A DNA stretch of 64,000 nucleotides from Hymenobacter cellulosilyticus (GCF_022919215.1 NZ_CP095046.1:3710501-3774500), one strand, 5' to 3'; shown: positions 54,051 through 63,457, counted from the first letter of the stretch. Numbers and translations are program-made. Notes: generated from the sequence alone by a model not told the origin.

Positions 54051-54590
54051 CTAGTAGCGCCGCTCGTTGTCGCGGCGGCGGAAGCCCTTTTTCTTCTCAC
54101 CCGAATTAAGCCAGAGTATCGTGCCGGCCGTAACGGCGGTTATGATGGACATCTTGGTGATAAAGGCTGTACGGTTGTGTTTCCACTCTACGTTGTAGCC
54201 TTTCTCGGCCCAGATGTTGGGCACCTTGCCGTGCATTAGGTCCTGCAGAATGCCTTCCACCACGCCAACGCGGTCAGCCACAATCAGGGGCAGCCAGTGG
54301 CGGTAGCGGTTCTCGCTGTATTTAAAGGCAAAGCGACGAATCACGCCGCTCAACCCCATGGGCGGAACGGTGGTGCCGTACACAGCCGATACGTTGGGGC
54401 GCTCAATGGAGCGCAGCTTCTCCACTTCCATCGGCTGCAACGTGGCGGGACGGTGCTTGCTGTCCGGGTCCTGCGTTACGTTCATGCGGGCCCGCATGGG
54501 GTAGGTCGGATCGTTCTTGGGGTCGGCGTCCACGCCCCAGCCAGGTACTTGCTTGGGGTCGATGGGGGTGTTTACTACGTTATTTTCCAT
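54051..54590 (-). CDS. Hypothetical membrane-associated protein in alcohol dehydrogenase operon, 179 aa
   Basis: No signal peptide; one likely membrane helix near the C-terminus (MSIITAVTAGTILWL) followed by a strongly basic tail (KKKGFRRRDNERRY). The N-terminal part is Pro/Asp-rich with IERPNVSAVYGTTVPPMGL. The middle (HWLPLIVADRVGVVEGILQDLMHG) looks helical. It follows the dehydrogenase by 27 bases and is probably co-transcribed. No family is recognised; membrane anchoring of a redox partner is a guess only. Confidence 0.6.
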   Translation of the reverse strand: MENNVVNTPIDPKQVPGWGVDADPKNDPTYPMRARMNVTQDPDSKHRPATLQPMEVEKLRSIERPNVSAVYGTTVPPMGLSGVIRRFAFKYSENRYRHWLPLIVADRVGVVEGILQDLMHGKVPNIWAEKGYNVEWKHNRTAFITKMSIITAVTAGTILWLNSGEKKKGFRRRDNERRY

Positions 54591-54617
54591 GGTCAGTCGG
54601 CGTTTCAGGTTGGCGCA

Positions 54618-55755
54618 TTAGGGAATCATCACCGGCTTGATGCAGTTGTCCAGCTTGGCAGAGAACATGCGGTAGCCGTCGGCCACTTCGGCCAGCGGAA
54701 TACGGTGCGTAATCAGCCCTTTGGGGTTGAGCGTGCCGTTCTGAATGTGCTCAATCAGGCGGGGCAGTAAGCGCTTCACGGAGGCCTGGTTGGCCCGGAT
54801 GGTAAGGCCCTTGTTCAGCACGTTGCCGATCGGAATGAGGTTGTCGGTAGGACCGTATACGCCTACAATCGACACCACGCCGCCTTTTTTCACCGAGTTG
54901 ATAGCCCAGTGTACCGCCGTAGCCGAGCCGGCCTGCAGCAGTAGCTTACGGCCCGTGATGGTCTGCATGGCGCTGCCGGCAGCCTCGGCGCCTACGGCGT
55001 CAATTACCACGTCAGCTCCAATCCAGTCGGTAATTTTCTTGATGAATACCACCGGGTCACCGATTTCCTCGAAGTTGTAGGCCTCGCAGTAGGAGTAGTT
55101 GCGGGCAAATTCCAGGCGGTAGTCTTCCTTGTCGATGATGATGACGCGGCCGGCACCAAAAAGCCAAGCGCAACGGGCGGCCATAATGCCGACCGGACCA
55201 GCTCCGAATACCACCACCGTGTCGTTGGGCTGGATACCGGCCATTTCAGCGGCCTGGTAGCCCGTGGGTACTACGTCGGTCAGCAATACGGCATCATCCA
55301 GGTCCATGCCTTCGGGATGATGGTGGGGCCCACGTTGGCGTAAGGCACCCGGGCATATTCCGCCTGGCCGCCATCATAGCCGCCGGCCGTGTGCGAATAG
55401 CCGAAGATAGCACCGACGGCCGTGGCCTCGGTGTTGGATTCATGGCAGTTGCCAAACATGCCTTGCCGGCAGAAGTGGCATTCGCCGCAGGCAATGTTGA
55501 AGGGCACGATAACCCGGTCGCCGGTTTTTACTTTGGTGACTTCCGAGCCGATTTCCACCACCTCGCCGATAAACTCGTGGCCAAAAGTGGAGCCTACGCG
55601 GGTGTCGGGCACGTTGCCGTTGTATAGGTGCAAGTCGGAGCCGCAGATGCAAGTGCGCAGCACCCGGACGATGGCATCCTGGGATGCTTGATTTCCGGCA
55701 TTGGTTTCTGCACGGCACGGACCCTTTTGGGGCCCCGATATTCCATTGCTAACAT
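54618..55755 (-). CDS. Zinc-dependent alcohol/formaldehyde dehydrogenase, MDR family (two frameshifts)
   Basis: About 379 residues. Catalytic zinc ligands fit [12 protein letters not shown] (Cys) and FGHEFIGEV (His/Glu); the structural zinc loop is [15 protein letters not shown]. The Rossmann motif is [18 protein letters not shown]. The extended length and [10 protein letters not shown] region match the glutathione-independent formaldehyde dehydrogenase-like group. Deletions near 55683 (CCC run; restores [13 protein letters not shown]) and 55300 (CC run; restores [14 protein letters not shown]) split the gene. The start at 55755 ([12 protein letters not shown]) is family-like; the 55798 frame start is an artefact of the first break. 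Confidence 0.9.
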
Positions 55756-56120
55756 AGGAATCTTGGTTGGTTAGTGGTGGATGGAGTGAGCGAAGCATCA
55801 GAGCTGCCGGGTAGTAAGTACTGCCCCGAAGCTGCCAACGTCGACAATGGATAGTACTGACCTAGAATTATAGAGTTTAAAGTTTAAGTACAACCGTTAG
55901 TAAATACGTATTTGTTACCAGGTATTTTTGAGATTAATACGTAGCAAAGCGTTGGGTTGCTAGCTACAAATGCGGAAATAGCCAAGCCTTTTATTGCTCC
56001 AGCCTCCTGGTAATACCTGTCGCTGTATAAGTAGCTCAGCTATAACCGGATAGCCGTTTTTGCGCTACACGACTATTGCTACTTACTGGCCGGACCCGCA
56101 ACCTCACAGGACACAGCCCC
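55756..56120. other. AT-rich divergent intergenic region, 365 bases
   Basis: Spacer between the divergent dehydrogenase and SET-protein genes. It is AT-rich at 55860-55960 and must hold both promoters; no exact promoter pair or open frame is recognised. Confidence 0.4.
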
Positions 56121-56725
56121 ATGATTCATCCGCATACGGAATTACGGTTTATAAGCCCCGAAATTGGGTACGGCGTTGTGGCTACCCGCTTTATTCCCAA
56201 GGGCACCATCTGCTGGATTTTGACGCATTTGACCAGGTATTTACCCCTGGCCAGGTGCAAGGACTCGACCAGATTCACCGGGCCATACTTAACAAATACA
56301 GCTACCGCGACGCCCAGGGCAACTTTGTGCTGTGCTGGGACAATTCCCGCTTTGTCAACCACTCGTTTGCTTCCAGTCTGGTCTCGACCCCGTACAACTT
56401 CGAGCTGGCCGTGCGCGACATTCACCCCGGGGAAGAACTCACCGACGACTACGGCTACCTCAACGTGTGGGAGCCGTTTGAGGCCCTGCCGGAACCCGGC
56501 AGTACCCGCACCCGCGTGCTGCCCGACGACCTGCTGCACTTCCACGCCGAGTGGGATGCCAAGCTGCGGGCCGCCTTTCGGCACTTCAACCGCGTGGAGC
56601 AGCCCTTACTGCCATTGCTCGACCCCCAGTATCAGTCCACGGTGGCGGCCGTGGCGGCAGCCCGGCAGCCCATGGACTCCATTTTGAACTGCTATTACCG
56701 CGGGGAAGCCGTGCCGGTGCTCTAG
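56121..56725 (+). CDS. SET-domain protein (frameshifted)
   Basis: About 201 residues. SET-domain hallmarks are at the start (ISPEIGYGVVATRFIPKGTICW, here cut as GYGVVATRFIPKGT), NSRFVNHSF (the NHS motif for S-adenosylmethionine and Lys binding) and DIHPGEELTDDYGYLN (GEELxxDYG with the catalytic Tyr). SET enzymes methylate protein lysines; bacterial members are few and their targets mostly unknown. A T4-run deletion near 56218 breaks the frame; one T restores ICWIFDAFDQV. A Cys cluster for a post-SET domain is absent. Confidence 0.82.
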
Positions 56726-56790
56726 CGCCGCCTGACCACTAACATTAAACCAACTATATTGTCGTAGAACAGAATGTAGCCCGCTGCCCC

Positions 56791-56991
56791 ATGCATACCA
56801 CCCACCCCGACGAACCCACCACGCCCCAAGCGCCTGCCGAGCCCCAACCCGAAAGCCTGGAGGAGTCATGGCTGGGTATGCTCCATTCCTTTGACCCCGC
56901 CACGGCCCTGCACGAGCTGGAGCGGCTCGACGAGCCCACCACGCCCGCCCCAGACCCCGCAGGGGCTTCTGAGCAGAATTCATCCGTATAA
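56791..56991 (+). CDS. Small Pro/Glu/Thr-rich protein, 66 aa
   Basis: Begins with ATG 65 bases after the SET gene and ends right before a strong terminator, which supports a real gene. The sequence is acidic and low-complexity at both ends, with a possible helix in the middle (SLEESWLGMLHSFDPATAL). No family is recognised. Confidence 0.45.
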   Translation: MHTTHPDEPTTPQAPAEPQPESLEESWLGMLHSFDPATALHELERLDEPTTPAPDPAGASEQNSSV

Positions 56992-57027
56992 AAAAGGCCC
57001 GCTCTACGCTAAGAACGGGCCTTTTTT
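56990..57027. terminator. Bidirectional terminator
   Basis: AAAAAAGGCCCG...CGGGCCTTTTTT, 12-bp stem, between the small gene and the converging fumarylacetoacetase gene. Confidence 0.9.
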
Positions 57028-57045
57028 GTGGTGTTTGCTTTGTGC

Positions 57046-58329
57046 TTACAGTGGGTTGGCGGGCAGTACCGTGCCGCGCACTTCCCCGAAGCCGATGCGG
57101 ATACCGTCTTTTTCGGCAAAGCCGCGGATGGTCACCGTGTCGCCATCCTGAATGAACTTGCGCTCCGAGCCGTCGGTCAGGGGCAGGGGCTTGGTGCCTT
57201 TCCAGGCCAGCTCCAGCATCGAGCCAAAAGAGTCGGGGGTGTGGCCGCTGATGGTGCCGCTGGCGTACAGGTCGCCGACCTGCAGATTGCAGCCGTTGCT
57301 GGCCTGGTGGGTGAGCTGCTGGGCCATGCTCCAGTACATGTACCGAAAATTAGAGCGGCACACCGTCGTTTCGGGAGCGTCGGCGGGTTGAATACCCACT
57401 TCCAGGTTGATATCGAAGTTGTGAGCGTCCAGCTGGCGCAAATAGAGCAGGGGCTCGGGTTCCTGTACCGGCCCGGCCGTTCGGAAGGGCTCCAGCGCGT
57501 CGAGGGTCACTACCCAAGGCGAGACGCTGCTGCCGAAGCTTTTGCCCAGAAACGGCCCTAGCGGCACATATTCCCAGCTCTGAATGTCGCGGGCACTCCA
57601 GTCGTTGAACAGTACCAGGCCGAAAATATGCTCCTCGGCGTGCTGCAGCGGAATAGAGTGGCCCAGCTCCGTGCTTTTGCCGACTACGAAAGCCACTTCC
57701 AGCTCAAAGTCCAGCTGTTGGCTCGGGCCAAACGAGGGCGCCGCCGCATCCGGAGCCTTGCGCTGCCCGTTGGGCCGGCGGATGTCGGTGCCGCTGACCA
57801 CGATGCTGCTGGCCCGGCCGTGGTAGCCAATCGGAATGTGGCGCCAGTTAGGCAGCAGGGCGTTGGCCGGGTCCCGGAACATGATGCCCACGTTGGTGGC
57901 GTGCTCGATGCTGGAATAGAAATCGGTGTAATTCTGGGGCTTCACCGGGCGCAGCATCTGCACCTCGCTCTGCCGTACTAGGCAGGTGCGCATGGCTTCC
58001 TCGTTGTCGCGCAGCTCGCCGTTGTCGTGCCGTAGCAGCTCCGAAACGCGCAGGCGCACGGCCCGCCACACCGGGCGGCCCAGGCGGATAAAGCTGTTCA
58101 GGGAGCGGCGGCGAAACACCTTGGGCTGGGTAGGAATGTCCAGGTCTTCGAAAAAGCCGAATTGGCTTACCGCGTACAAGTCCAGCACGTAGTCGCCGAT
58201 GGCCACGCCCAGCCGCGGACCGCGCTCCGGAGTTTCGAACACGCCGAAGGGCAGGTTCTGAATGGGAAAGTCGCTGGTCGGGGCAATATCAATCCAGGAG
58301 TGCAGGGCGGGGTTATTCGGGTTGGGCAT
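57046..58329 (-). CDS. fahA: Fumarylacetoacetase
   Basis: 427 residues, full length. It splits fumarylacetoacetate into fumarate and acetoacetate, the last step of tyrosine degradation. The N-terminal SH3-like domain (LPFGVFETPERGPRLGVAIG) and the FAH catalytic domain are present, with DFYSSIEHATNVG (catalytic His and metal Asp), QLDFELEVAFVVGK (metal Glu residues), LFNDWSARDIQSWEYVPLG (metal Asp) and GTISGHTPDSFGSMLEL. The start at 58329 is chosen because the alternative at 58359 overlaps a consensus -7 box. No other tyrosine-pathway gene is adjacent. Confidence 0.95.
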   Translation of the reverse strand: MPNPNNPALHSWIDIAPTSDFPIQNLPFGVFETPERGPRLGVAIGDYVLDLYAVSQFGFFEDLDIPTQPKVFRRRSLNSFIRLGRPVWRAVRLRVSELLRHDNGELRDNEEAMRTCLVRQSEVQMLRPVKPQNYTDFYSSIEHATNVGIMFRDPANALLPNWRHIPIGYHGRASSIVVSGTDIRRPNGQRKAPDAAAPSFGPSQQLDFELEVAFVVGKSTELGHSIPLQHAEEHIFGLVLFNDWSARDIQSWEYVPLGPFLGKSFGSSVSPWVVTLDALEPFRTAGPVQEPEPLLYLRQLDAHNFDINLEVGIQPADAPETTVCRSNFRYMYWSMAQQLTHQASNGCNLQVGDLYASGTISGHTPDSFGSMLELAWKGTKPLPLTDGSERKFIQDGDTVTIRGFAEKDGIRIGFGEVRGTVLPANPL

Positions 58330-58356
58330 CGGAAACGAAGAGCGTAGGGTGATGGG

Positions 58357-58364
58357 CAAAGATA
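58357..58364 (-). promoter_or_regulatory. Putative -7 box TATCTTTG for fahA
   Basis: Exact TAnnTTTG match on the minus strand, 27 bases before the ATG at 58329. It decides against the upstream ATG at 58359. Confidence 0.5.
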
Positions 58365-58517
58365 GGGTAGGGAGCTGAACGGCGGGGCAGTTGGGAGGAT
58401 TTGGGCAAAGTGGCTACCTTGAGGTGGTGCTTTGACAACAGCCGGACAACTCTTCCTTCCGGAAGTTAGAGTAGCGTGAAGCCTACCAACAGCAGAATGC
58501 TCTATATTAATTAGAGA

Positions 58518-58988
58518 GTGATTCGTACCGTAAAATCAAGTGTTATTGACAATTCTATGAGAACTAATAAAGCCAGAAGGTATGATGAGCAAGTAGATCG
58601 AGAAATTAAAAAAGCGCTTGTGAAATTTTCACAGCATCTTATGTCAAACTCAAAATGGGTGAGGCTGATCAATAAGCTTGTGGAAAATGCTGATAAAATT
58701 TTAAGAATTGAATTCAAGAAGGTCCAAGAAGAGCGAATAGGCGAATTATACTTGCACAGAGATACTAGCTTCAAATTTGACTATTGGCAGAATGGTTTTG
58801 AGGGCTGTAACTCACTTGGGGGTTGGCTAGCTTTCGAAGAAATTGAATTCCTTGCTTTTCCAAGGATTGTTGATGGCGGCTGCAATAAACAGGATGTAGA
58901 ACAAATAATGGGTTTGATAAATAGCGTCGGCCAGTTCTCATTAGACATCAGCGAAGACAGATTAAAGTTAATATGCTACCGGGAGTGA
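58518..58988 (+). CDS. Low-GC hypothetical protein, 156 aa
   Basis: Charged, mostly helical N-terminal half (EIKKALVKFSQHLMSN, LVENADKILRIEF) and a C-terminal half with Gly/Trp/Phe residues (YWQNGFEGCNSLGGWLAFEE). Codon use and base content are far more AT-rich than anything nearby, which points to horizontal acquisition. The frame can start at GTG 58518 or ATG 58557 (MRTNKARRYDEQ). No signal peptide or membrane segment. The composition recalls small immunity-type proteins, but no family is recognised and no toxin gene is next to it. Confidence 0.55.
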   Translation: MIRTVKSSVIDNSMRTNKARRYDEQVDREIKKALVKFSQHLMSNSKWVRLINKLVENADKILRIEFKKVQEERIGELYLHRDTSFKFDYWQNGFEGCNSLGGWLAFEEIEFLAFPRIVDGGCNKQDVEQIMGLINSVGQFSLDISEDRLKLICYRE

Positions 58989-59106
58989 AACTGGTGTGAG
59001 TTTTTTATAACAGTGTGTGGTGGGCATTGTGTCTACAAAGTGTTTTATATCATGCGTAGTAATTAGCTATAAAATTGTAATCCATACAATGAAAGGTCTG
59101 CCAAAC

Positions 59107-59142
59107 AAAAAAGCCAGCTTCCCACAATGGAAGCTGGCCTTT
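59107..59142. terminator. Bidirectional terminator, GCCAGCTTCC stem
   Basis: AAAAAAGCCAGCTTCC...GGAAGCTGGCCTTT hairpin between the low-GC gene and the converging nifU-like gene. Confidence 0.85.
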
Positions 59143-59160
59143 CTAATAAAGAAGCAAACT

Positions 59161-59493
59161 CTAAAACTCCGGCGTGGGCACCGGGGCCGGCGACACGGGG
59201 TGGCCAGTCTGGCCGGCGGGCTGCTCGGCGAAGGGCGTGCCGTTGATGGCTTCTACCCGCAGGATTTCGGGTACGGCCTTTTTCACCGATTCCTCCACGC
59301 CAGCTTTGAGCGTCATCGGCGACATGGGGCAGGTGCCGCAGGCACCCAGCAGCTCGAGTTGGAGCACCAGCTCGTCGGTGATGTTTAGCACGCGCACGTT
59401 GCCGCCGTCGGCCGCCAGATACGGGCGTATCGTGTCCAGGGCCTGCTCGACGCGGGACAACAAAGGATGCTCAAGAACAGCGGTAGAATTCAT
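59161..59493 (-). CDS. NifU-domain iron-sulfur scaffold protein, 110 aa
   Basis: NifU C-terminal type domain: IRPYLAADGGNVRVLNI and the cluster-binding CGTCPMSPMTLKAGVE (C-x2-C). It carries or transfers Fe-S clusters. The start at 59493 is favoured, because the upstream frame to 59571 adds a leader lacking family resemblance. It follows the mrp gene on the same strand by 132 bases, and the pair fits Fe-S cluster delivery. A Pro/Gly-rich tail follows the domain. Confidence 0.93.
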   Translation of the reverse strand: MNSTAVLEHPLLSRVEQALDTIRPYLAADGGNVRVLNITDELVLQLELLGACGTCPMSPMTLKAGVEESVKKAVPEILRVEAINGTPFAEQPAGQTGHPVSPAPVPTPEF

Positions 59494-59625
59494 GGAAATC
59501 AAAGTGGCACGGACGCCGAAAACAGGGTAGGCGGGTAAAGATACAGCTTTTGGCTGGCTCTGAAGTAACACCGGGTCGGGTTACAAAGTTACCAACGCCG
59601 GAAAAAGCCGGGGTTCCGGTTGAGC

Positions 59626-60728
59626 TTAGGACTTCATTTCGACGACCTGCGTACGGGGCGCCACCGCGTTGCGGATAGACACCTGCCGGGCCAATTCCTC
59701 GGCCAGCTGCTCAAACATAATGGCGTCTGGCGTACCAGGCTGGGTAATGGCCGGCGTGCCGTAGTCGCCGTTTTCGCGGATGCTCTGCACCAGCGGCAGT
59801 TGGCCCAGCAGCGGCACTTCGTGCTTGTCGGCCAACGCTTTCCCGCCGCCTTCGCCGAAGATGTAGTAGCGGTTATCGGGCAGCTCGGCGGGCGTAAACC
59901 ACGCCATATTCTCCACGATGCCCAGCACAGGTACGTTGATTTGGGGCTGGCGGAACATCTGCAAACCCTTCTGGGCATCGGCCAGGGCCACTTTTTGGGG
60001 CGTGGTCACGATGAGGGCGCCGGTTACAGGCACGGTCTGCACCAGCGTGAGGTGGATGTCGGAGGTTCCGGGGGCATGTCGAGCAGCAGGTAGTCCAGCT
60101 CGCCCCAGTCGACTTCGGTGATGAACTGCTTCAGAGCCGAGGAAGCCATGGGGCCCCGCCATACGATAGCGCTGTCGGAAGGCGCCAGGAAGCCGATGCT
60201 GATCAGCTTGACGCCGAACTTCTCGATGGGCTGAATCAGGTTGCGGCCGTCGGGGCCCTGGAATACGTGGGGACGGGCGTCTTCCACACCGAACATAACG
60301 GGCATGCTGGGGCCGGAAATATCCGCATCGACCAAGCCGACCTTGGCGCCGGTGCGGGCCAGGGCAATGGCCAGGTTGGCCGTGACGGTGCTTTTGCCCA
60401 CGCCACCCTTACCAGAGGCAATGGCAATGATGTTTTTGACGCCGCTGAGCACGGCCGAGTTGGCGGCCCGGGCGGTAGTTACGCGCGAGGTCAGGTTCAC
60501 TTTCACATCGGCGTCTTTATCGACCATCGTGTGGATGGCGCGTACGCAGGCGTTGTGAATCAGCTCTTTGAGGGGGCAGGCGGGCGTGGTCAGAATCACG
60601 GAAAACGACACCGTCTTGCCGTCGATATGCACGTCCTCAATCATGTTGAGCGTCACGAGGTCTTTGCCCAGGTCGGGCTCCTCCACGTAGCTCAGGGCCT
60701 TGAGGACGTCTTCTTTGGTAATAGCCAT
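59626..60728 (-). CDS. mrp: Mrp/NBP35-type Fe-S carrier P-loop ATPase (frameshifted)
   Basis: About 367 residues. N-terminal DUF59/MIP18-like domain (VLKALSYVEEPDLGKDLVTLN), then the deviant Walker A IASGKGGVGKSTVTANLA, the switch regions (LVDADISGPSMP; LLLDMPPGTSD after repair) and VENMAWF. Mrp/ApbC proteins bind and transfer Fe-S clusters. The CxxC cluster motif usual in the C-terminal region is not visible here (the EN-MAWF segment is followed by TPAELPDN), as in some Bacteroidota members. A C5-run deletion near 60070 splits the gene. Confidence 0.92.
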
Positions 60729-60754
60729 AGGTCAGAAATGCAGAATGCGGACTG

Positions 60755-60762
60755 CAAAGATA
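60755..60762 (-). promoter_or_regulatory. Putative -7 box TATCTTTG for mrp
   Basis: Exact TAnnTTTG match on the minus strand, 26 bases before the ATG at 60728. Confidence 0.45.
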
Positions 60763-60832
60763 ACCCACAAATGCGGGCGGAAGTTACCAGCCGCGCTTTA
60801 TAAAAAGGGAGGCGCGAGGGCGACTAATAAAG

Positions 60833-61047
60833 AACGTCATTCCGAGCATTCTGCGCTTCAAGCAGAGTCCGAGGAATCTCGCGTGCTGCCGTTGCCAAGC
60901 TAACTGTCATACTGAGCTTGCCGAAGTATCTCTGCCGCTTCGTTGTACAGGCATCAGGCATTACCACTGTGGTAGAGATGCTTCGACTTCGCTCAGCATG
61001 ACACTACCATAGCACGCGAGATGTCTCACTGCGTTCGACATGACGTT
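60833..61047. repeat. Nested palindromic repeat (one element inside another)
   Basis: Outer imperfect arms begin AACGTCAT (60833) and end ATGACGTT (61047), and include CTCGCGTGCT / AGCACGCGAG. A second imperfect palindrome, from TGTCAT (60905) to ATGACA (61003), lies inside. Both carry the GTCATnCYGAGC core. Together they fill most of the 431-base gap between mrp and the sigma factor gene; no open frame is seen. Confidence 0.75.
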
Positions 61048-61159
61048 CTAACAACTCGCACGCTGCCGTTTCAAAAAATAATTCCTGCTTTGCTGTAACC
61101 TTCCTTGCCAAGGGCGGTGTCCACCATCAAATAACCCACCACCTACCACCTCTTCCCGG

Positions 61160-61709
61160 TTGGACTCGCTGTCAGACAATGCGCTTATGCTCCGGGTCAA
61201 GGCCGGGGACGTGGACCGGATGGGTCTGCTCTTTGAGCGCTACCACCGCAAGCTGTATTCCTTTCTCTACCATATGCTGGGCCGCGCGGATACCAGCGAG
61301 GATTTGGTGCAGACTGTGTTTTACCGCATGCTCAAGTACCGGCACACCTACACCGGGGAGGGGAGTTTCGGACCTGGATGTACCACTTGGCCCGCAACGT
61401 GCTGGCCGACCACGTCAAGAAGAACCGCCACAGCATCCACCACGCCGACGTGCAGGACTTTGCCGAGAAAATAGGGGTGGCACCCGGGCCGACGACGCGC
61501 TGCAGCGCGAGCAGGAAGTAGCTACCCTGCACCGGGCCCTGGGCCGGCTCAGCGCCGAAAACCGCGAAGTGCTGATTTTGAGCCGGTTTCAGGAACTCAA
61601 GTACGAGGAAATAGCCCGGGTGATGAATACGACCGAAGGCGCGGTGAAAGTGCGGGTGCACCGGGCCCTGAACGAGCTGAAAACAATTTACCTGCGCATT
61701 GAAAACTGA
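61160..61709 (+). CDS. ECF-type RNA polymerase sigma factor (two frameshifts)
   Basis: About 183 residues. Region 2 (DRMGLLFERYHRKLYSFLYH, DTSEDLVQTVFYRML) and region 4 (LSAENREVLILSRFQELKYE, EIARVMNTTEGAVKVRVHRA) are clear. Deletions near 61368 (restores GSFRTWMYHLARNVL) and 61480 (restores EKIGGGTRADDAL) break the middle. The start at 61160 is TTG (reads MDSLSDNALMLRV as initiator). It is 4 bases from the anti-sigma gene and heads an operon with DUF4097 proteins. It should respond to an envelope signal through the anti-sigma factor. Confidence 0.92.
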
Positions 61710-61713
61710 CGGG

Positions 61714-62640
61714 ATGGACATGAATTGCGAACAAGCCCAGCAGCAGCTGCTTGACTACTTACACCTGGAACTGACTACCACCGAGCAGGACCGCCTCGAC
61801 GCCCATGTGGCCCAGTGCGCCGACTGCCAGGAGGAGCTGCAGGCCGTGCGCCGGGTGTGGCAAACCCTGGGCGCGGTGCCCGAGCCCGCACCGAGCGAAA
61901 ACCTGCGCCCGGCTTTTTACTCGATGCTGGCTTCCTACAAAGAAGAAATGGAGTCGACCCCGCAAGCCAAGCTGGTGGGCTTCTGGGAAAAACTGCGGGG
62001 CCTGCTGGTGCCCGGTCCGGCCCTGCGCCTGGCGTATAGCCTGGGGTTGCTGGTGGTGGGCTTGGCGGCTGGCTATTGGCTCCGTAGCAGCCCGAAAGTT
62101 GCTCCGGCCTCGGTCGACCAGAAGCAGCTGGCGGCCCTGACCAGCCAGGTAGAGCAGATGCGGCAGGTGATGCTGCTCTCCCTCATCGAAAACCCCTCAG
62201 CCACCGAGCGGCTGCGGGCCGTGAGCTACACCAAGGAGCTGAGCGGGGCCAACGACAAGGTAATTGAGGCCCTGCTGAGCACGCTCAACCACGACGAGAA
62301 CGTGAATGTGCGCTTGGCTACGCTCGAAGCCCTGGCCCAGCTGGCCCACGAGCCCAAAGTGCGCCTGGGCCTGGTACAAGCTCTCAAAAACCAGGATTCG
62401 CCCCTGGTGCAGAGTGCCCTGGCCGACGTGATGGTGCAGCTCCAGGAGCGCCGCTCGGTGCAGCCCCTGCGCCGCCTGCTCCAGCAGCCCGACCTGAACG
62501 AGGCCGTCAAAAGCAAGATTAAAGAAAGTATCCAACACCTTTCCACCGGCCGGCCCGCTGCCGCGCCCTCAACCACTGAATCATCCCATGAAGCTACCTA
62601 TTCACCCCAGCCTGCTAGTCCTGCTGGTCTTGCTGTCTAG
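61714..62640 (+). CDS. Membrane anti-sigma factor with zinc-finger and HEAT-repeat-like sensor part
   Basis: 308 residues. The N-terminal zinc anti-sigma motif H-x3-C-x2-C is in AHVAQCADCQEEL. One membrane helix spans about 105-125 (LAYSLGLLVVGLAAGYWL). The periplasmic part has a short coiled-coil segment (LAALTSQVEQMRQVMLL) and then HEAT-type helical repeats (VNVRLATLEALAQLAHEPKV; PLVQSALADVMVQLQERRSV, each within 20 residues), ending in a Pro/Ser tail. The ATG at 61714 follows the sigma stop by 4 bases, so coupling is likely. Confidence 0.88.
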   Translation: MDMNCEQAQQQLLDYLHLELTTTEQDRLDAHVAQCADCQEELQAVRRVWQTLGAVPEPAPSENLRPAFYSMLASYKEEMESTPQAKLVGFWEKLRGLLVPGPALRLAYSLGLLVVGLAAGYWLRSSPKVAPASVDQKQLAALTSQVEQMRQVMLLSLIENPSATERLRAVSYTKELSGANDKVIEALLSTLNHDENVNVRLATLEALAQLAHEPKVRLGLVQALKNQDSPLVQSALADVMVQLQERRSVQPLRRLLQQPDLNEAVKSKIKESIQHLSTGRPAAAPSTTESSHEATYSPQPASPAGLAV

Positions 62641-63457
62641 CTGCCAAGCAAAAGCCCAGAAACGCGAATTCCGGGAGCAGGTGAGCCGGGAATTCACCCT
62701 CACCGCCGACCCAGGCCGCAGCGTGTTGGCCGTGTATAACATCGACGGGCCGGTGAGCGTGCAGGGCACCAGCGGCAACCAAGTAGTGGTGGAAGTAACC
62801 CGCCTTATTCGGGCCGACAACGAGGCCGACTTGGAGCAGGGTAAAAAGGAGGCCGTACCGGGCTTTCTGCAGCGCAACGACAGTATTGTAGCCTACATGG
62901 CCGGGCCCTATGACTCCCGGCCCCGCCGCAACGGCCGTCATTTCAACCACGACGACATCAAATACAGCTACACGTTTGAGTACGTTATTAAGGCGCCCAG
63001 CCCGATGCGTCTGAACGTTTCTACCATCAACAACGGCGCCGTTGTGGTGCAGGACGTCAGCGGCCCGCTGCAGGCCCGCAACATCAACGGGCCCGTCACG
63101 CTCAAGAACGTGCAGGGCCCCACCGATGCCGGCACCATCAATGGCAACGTGGAGGCGACTTATGCGCGCAGCCCCGCCGGCAGCTGCCGCTATAGCACTA
63201 TCAACGGTGACATCAAGGTGACGTATCCGGCCGACGTGGCCGCCGACGTGCGCTTCAAAAGCATGCACGGCGAGCTGTATACCGACTTTCCTAACGTGGA
63301 AAACCTGCCGGTGCAGGTGGTGCAGAACAAGGAAAGCAGCACCGGCGGCACCAGGTATAAACTCTCCAAAGGCACGGCCGTGCGGCTGGGTAAGGGCGGC
63401 AATGACTTCCGCTTCGAAACCCTCAACGGCGACGTGACCATTAAACGACGACCCTAA
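62588..63457 (+). CDS. DUF4097 beta-repeat envelope protein, 289 aa
   Basis: Signal sequence with a possible lipobox (LLVLLSSC, C20), then a right-handed beta-repeat domain of the DUF4097 type: AVYNIDGPVSVQGTSGNQV, INNGAVVVQDVSGPL, INGPVTLKNVQGP, INGNVEATYARSP and FETLNGDVTIKRR. Such proteins are putative adhesin-like or envelope-stress proteins of unknown function. It overlaps the anti-sigma gene by 53 bases and the next DUF4097 gene by one base (TAATGA), so the operon is tightly coupled. Confidence 0.85.
   Translation: MKLPIHPSLLVLLVLLSSCQAKAQKREFREQVSREFTLTADPGRSVLAVYNIDGPVSVQGTSGNQVVVEVTRLIRADNEADLEQGKKEAVPGFLQRNDSIVAYMAGPYDSRPRRNGRHFNHDDIKYSYTFEYVIKAPSPMRLNVSTINNGAVVVQDVSGPLQARNINGPVTLKNVQGPTDAGTINGNVEATYARSPAGSCRYSTINGDIKVTYPADVAADVRFKSMHGELYTDFPNVENLPVQVVQNKESSTGGTRYKLSKGTAVRLGKGGNDFRFETLNGDVTIKRRP

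Noticed and set aside
55280..55798. Start of the alcohol dehydrogenase at 55798
   Set aside because: The first 45 codons of that frame are not family-like; the correct N-terminus lies in another frame from 55755 and joins after a one-base repair near 55683.
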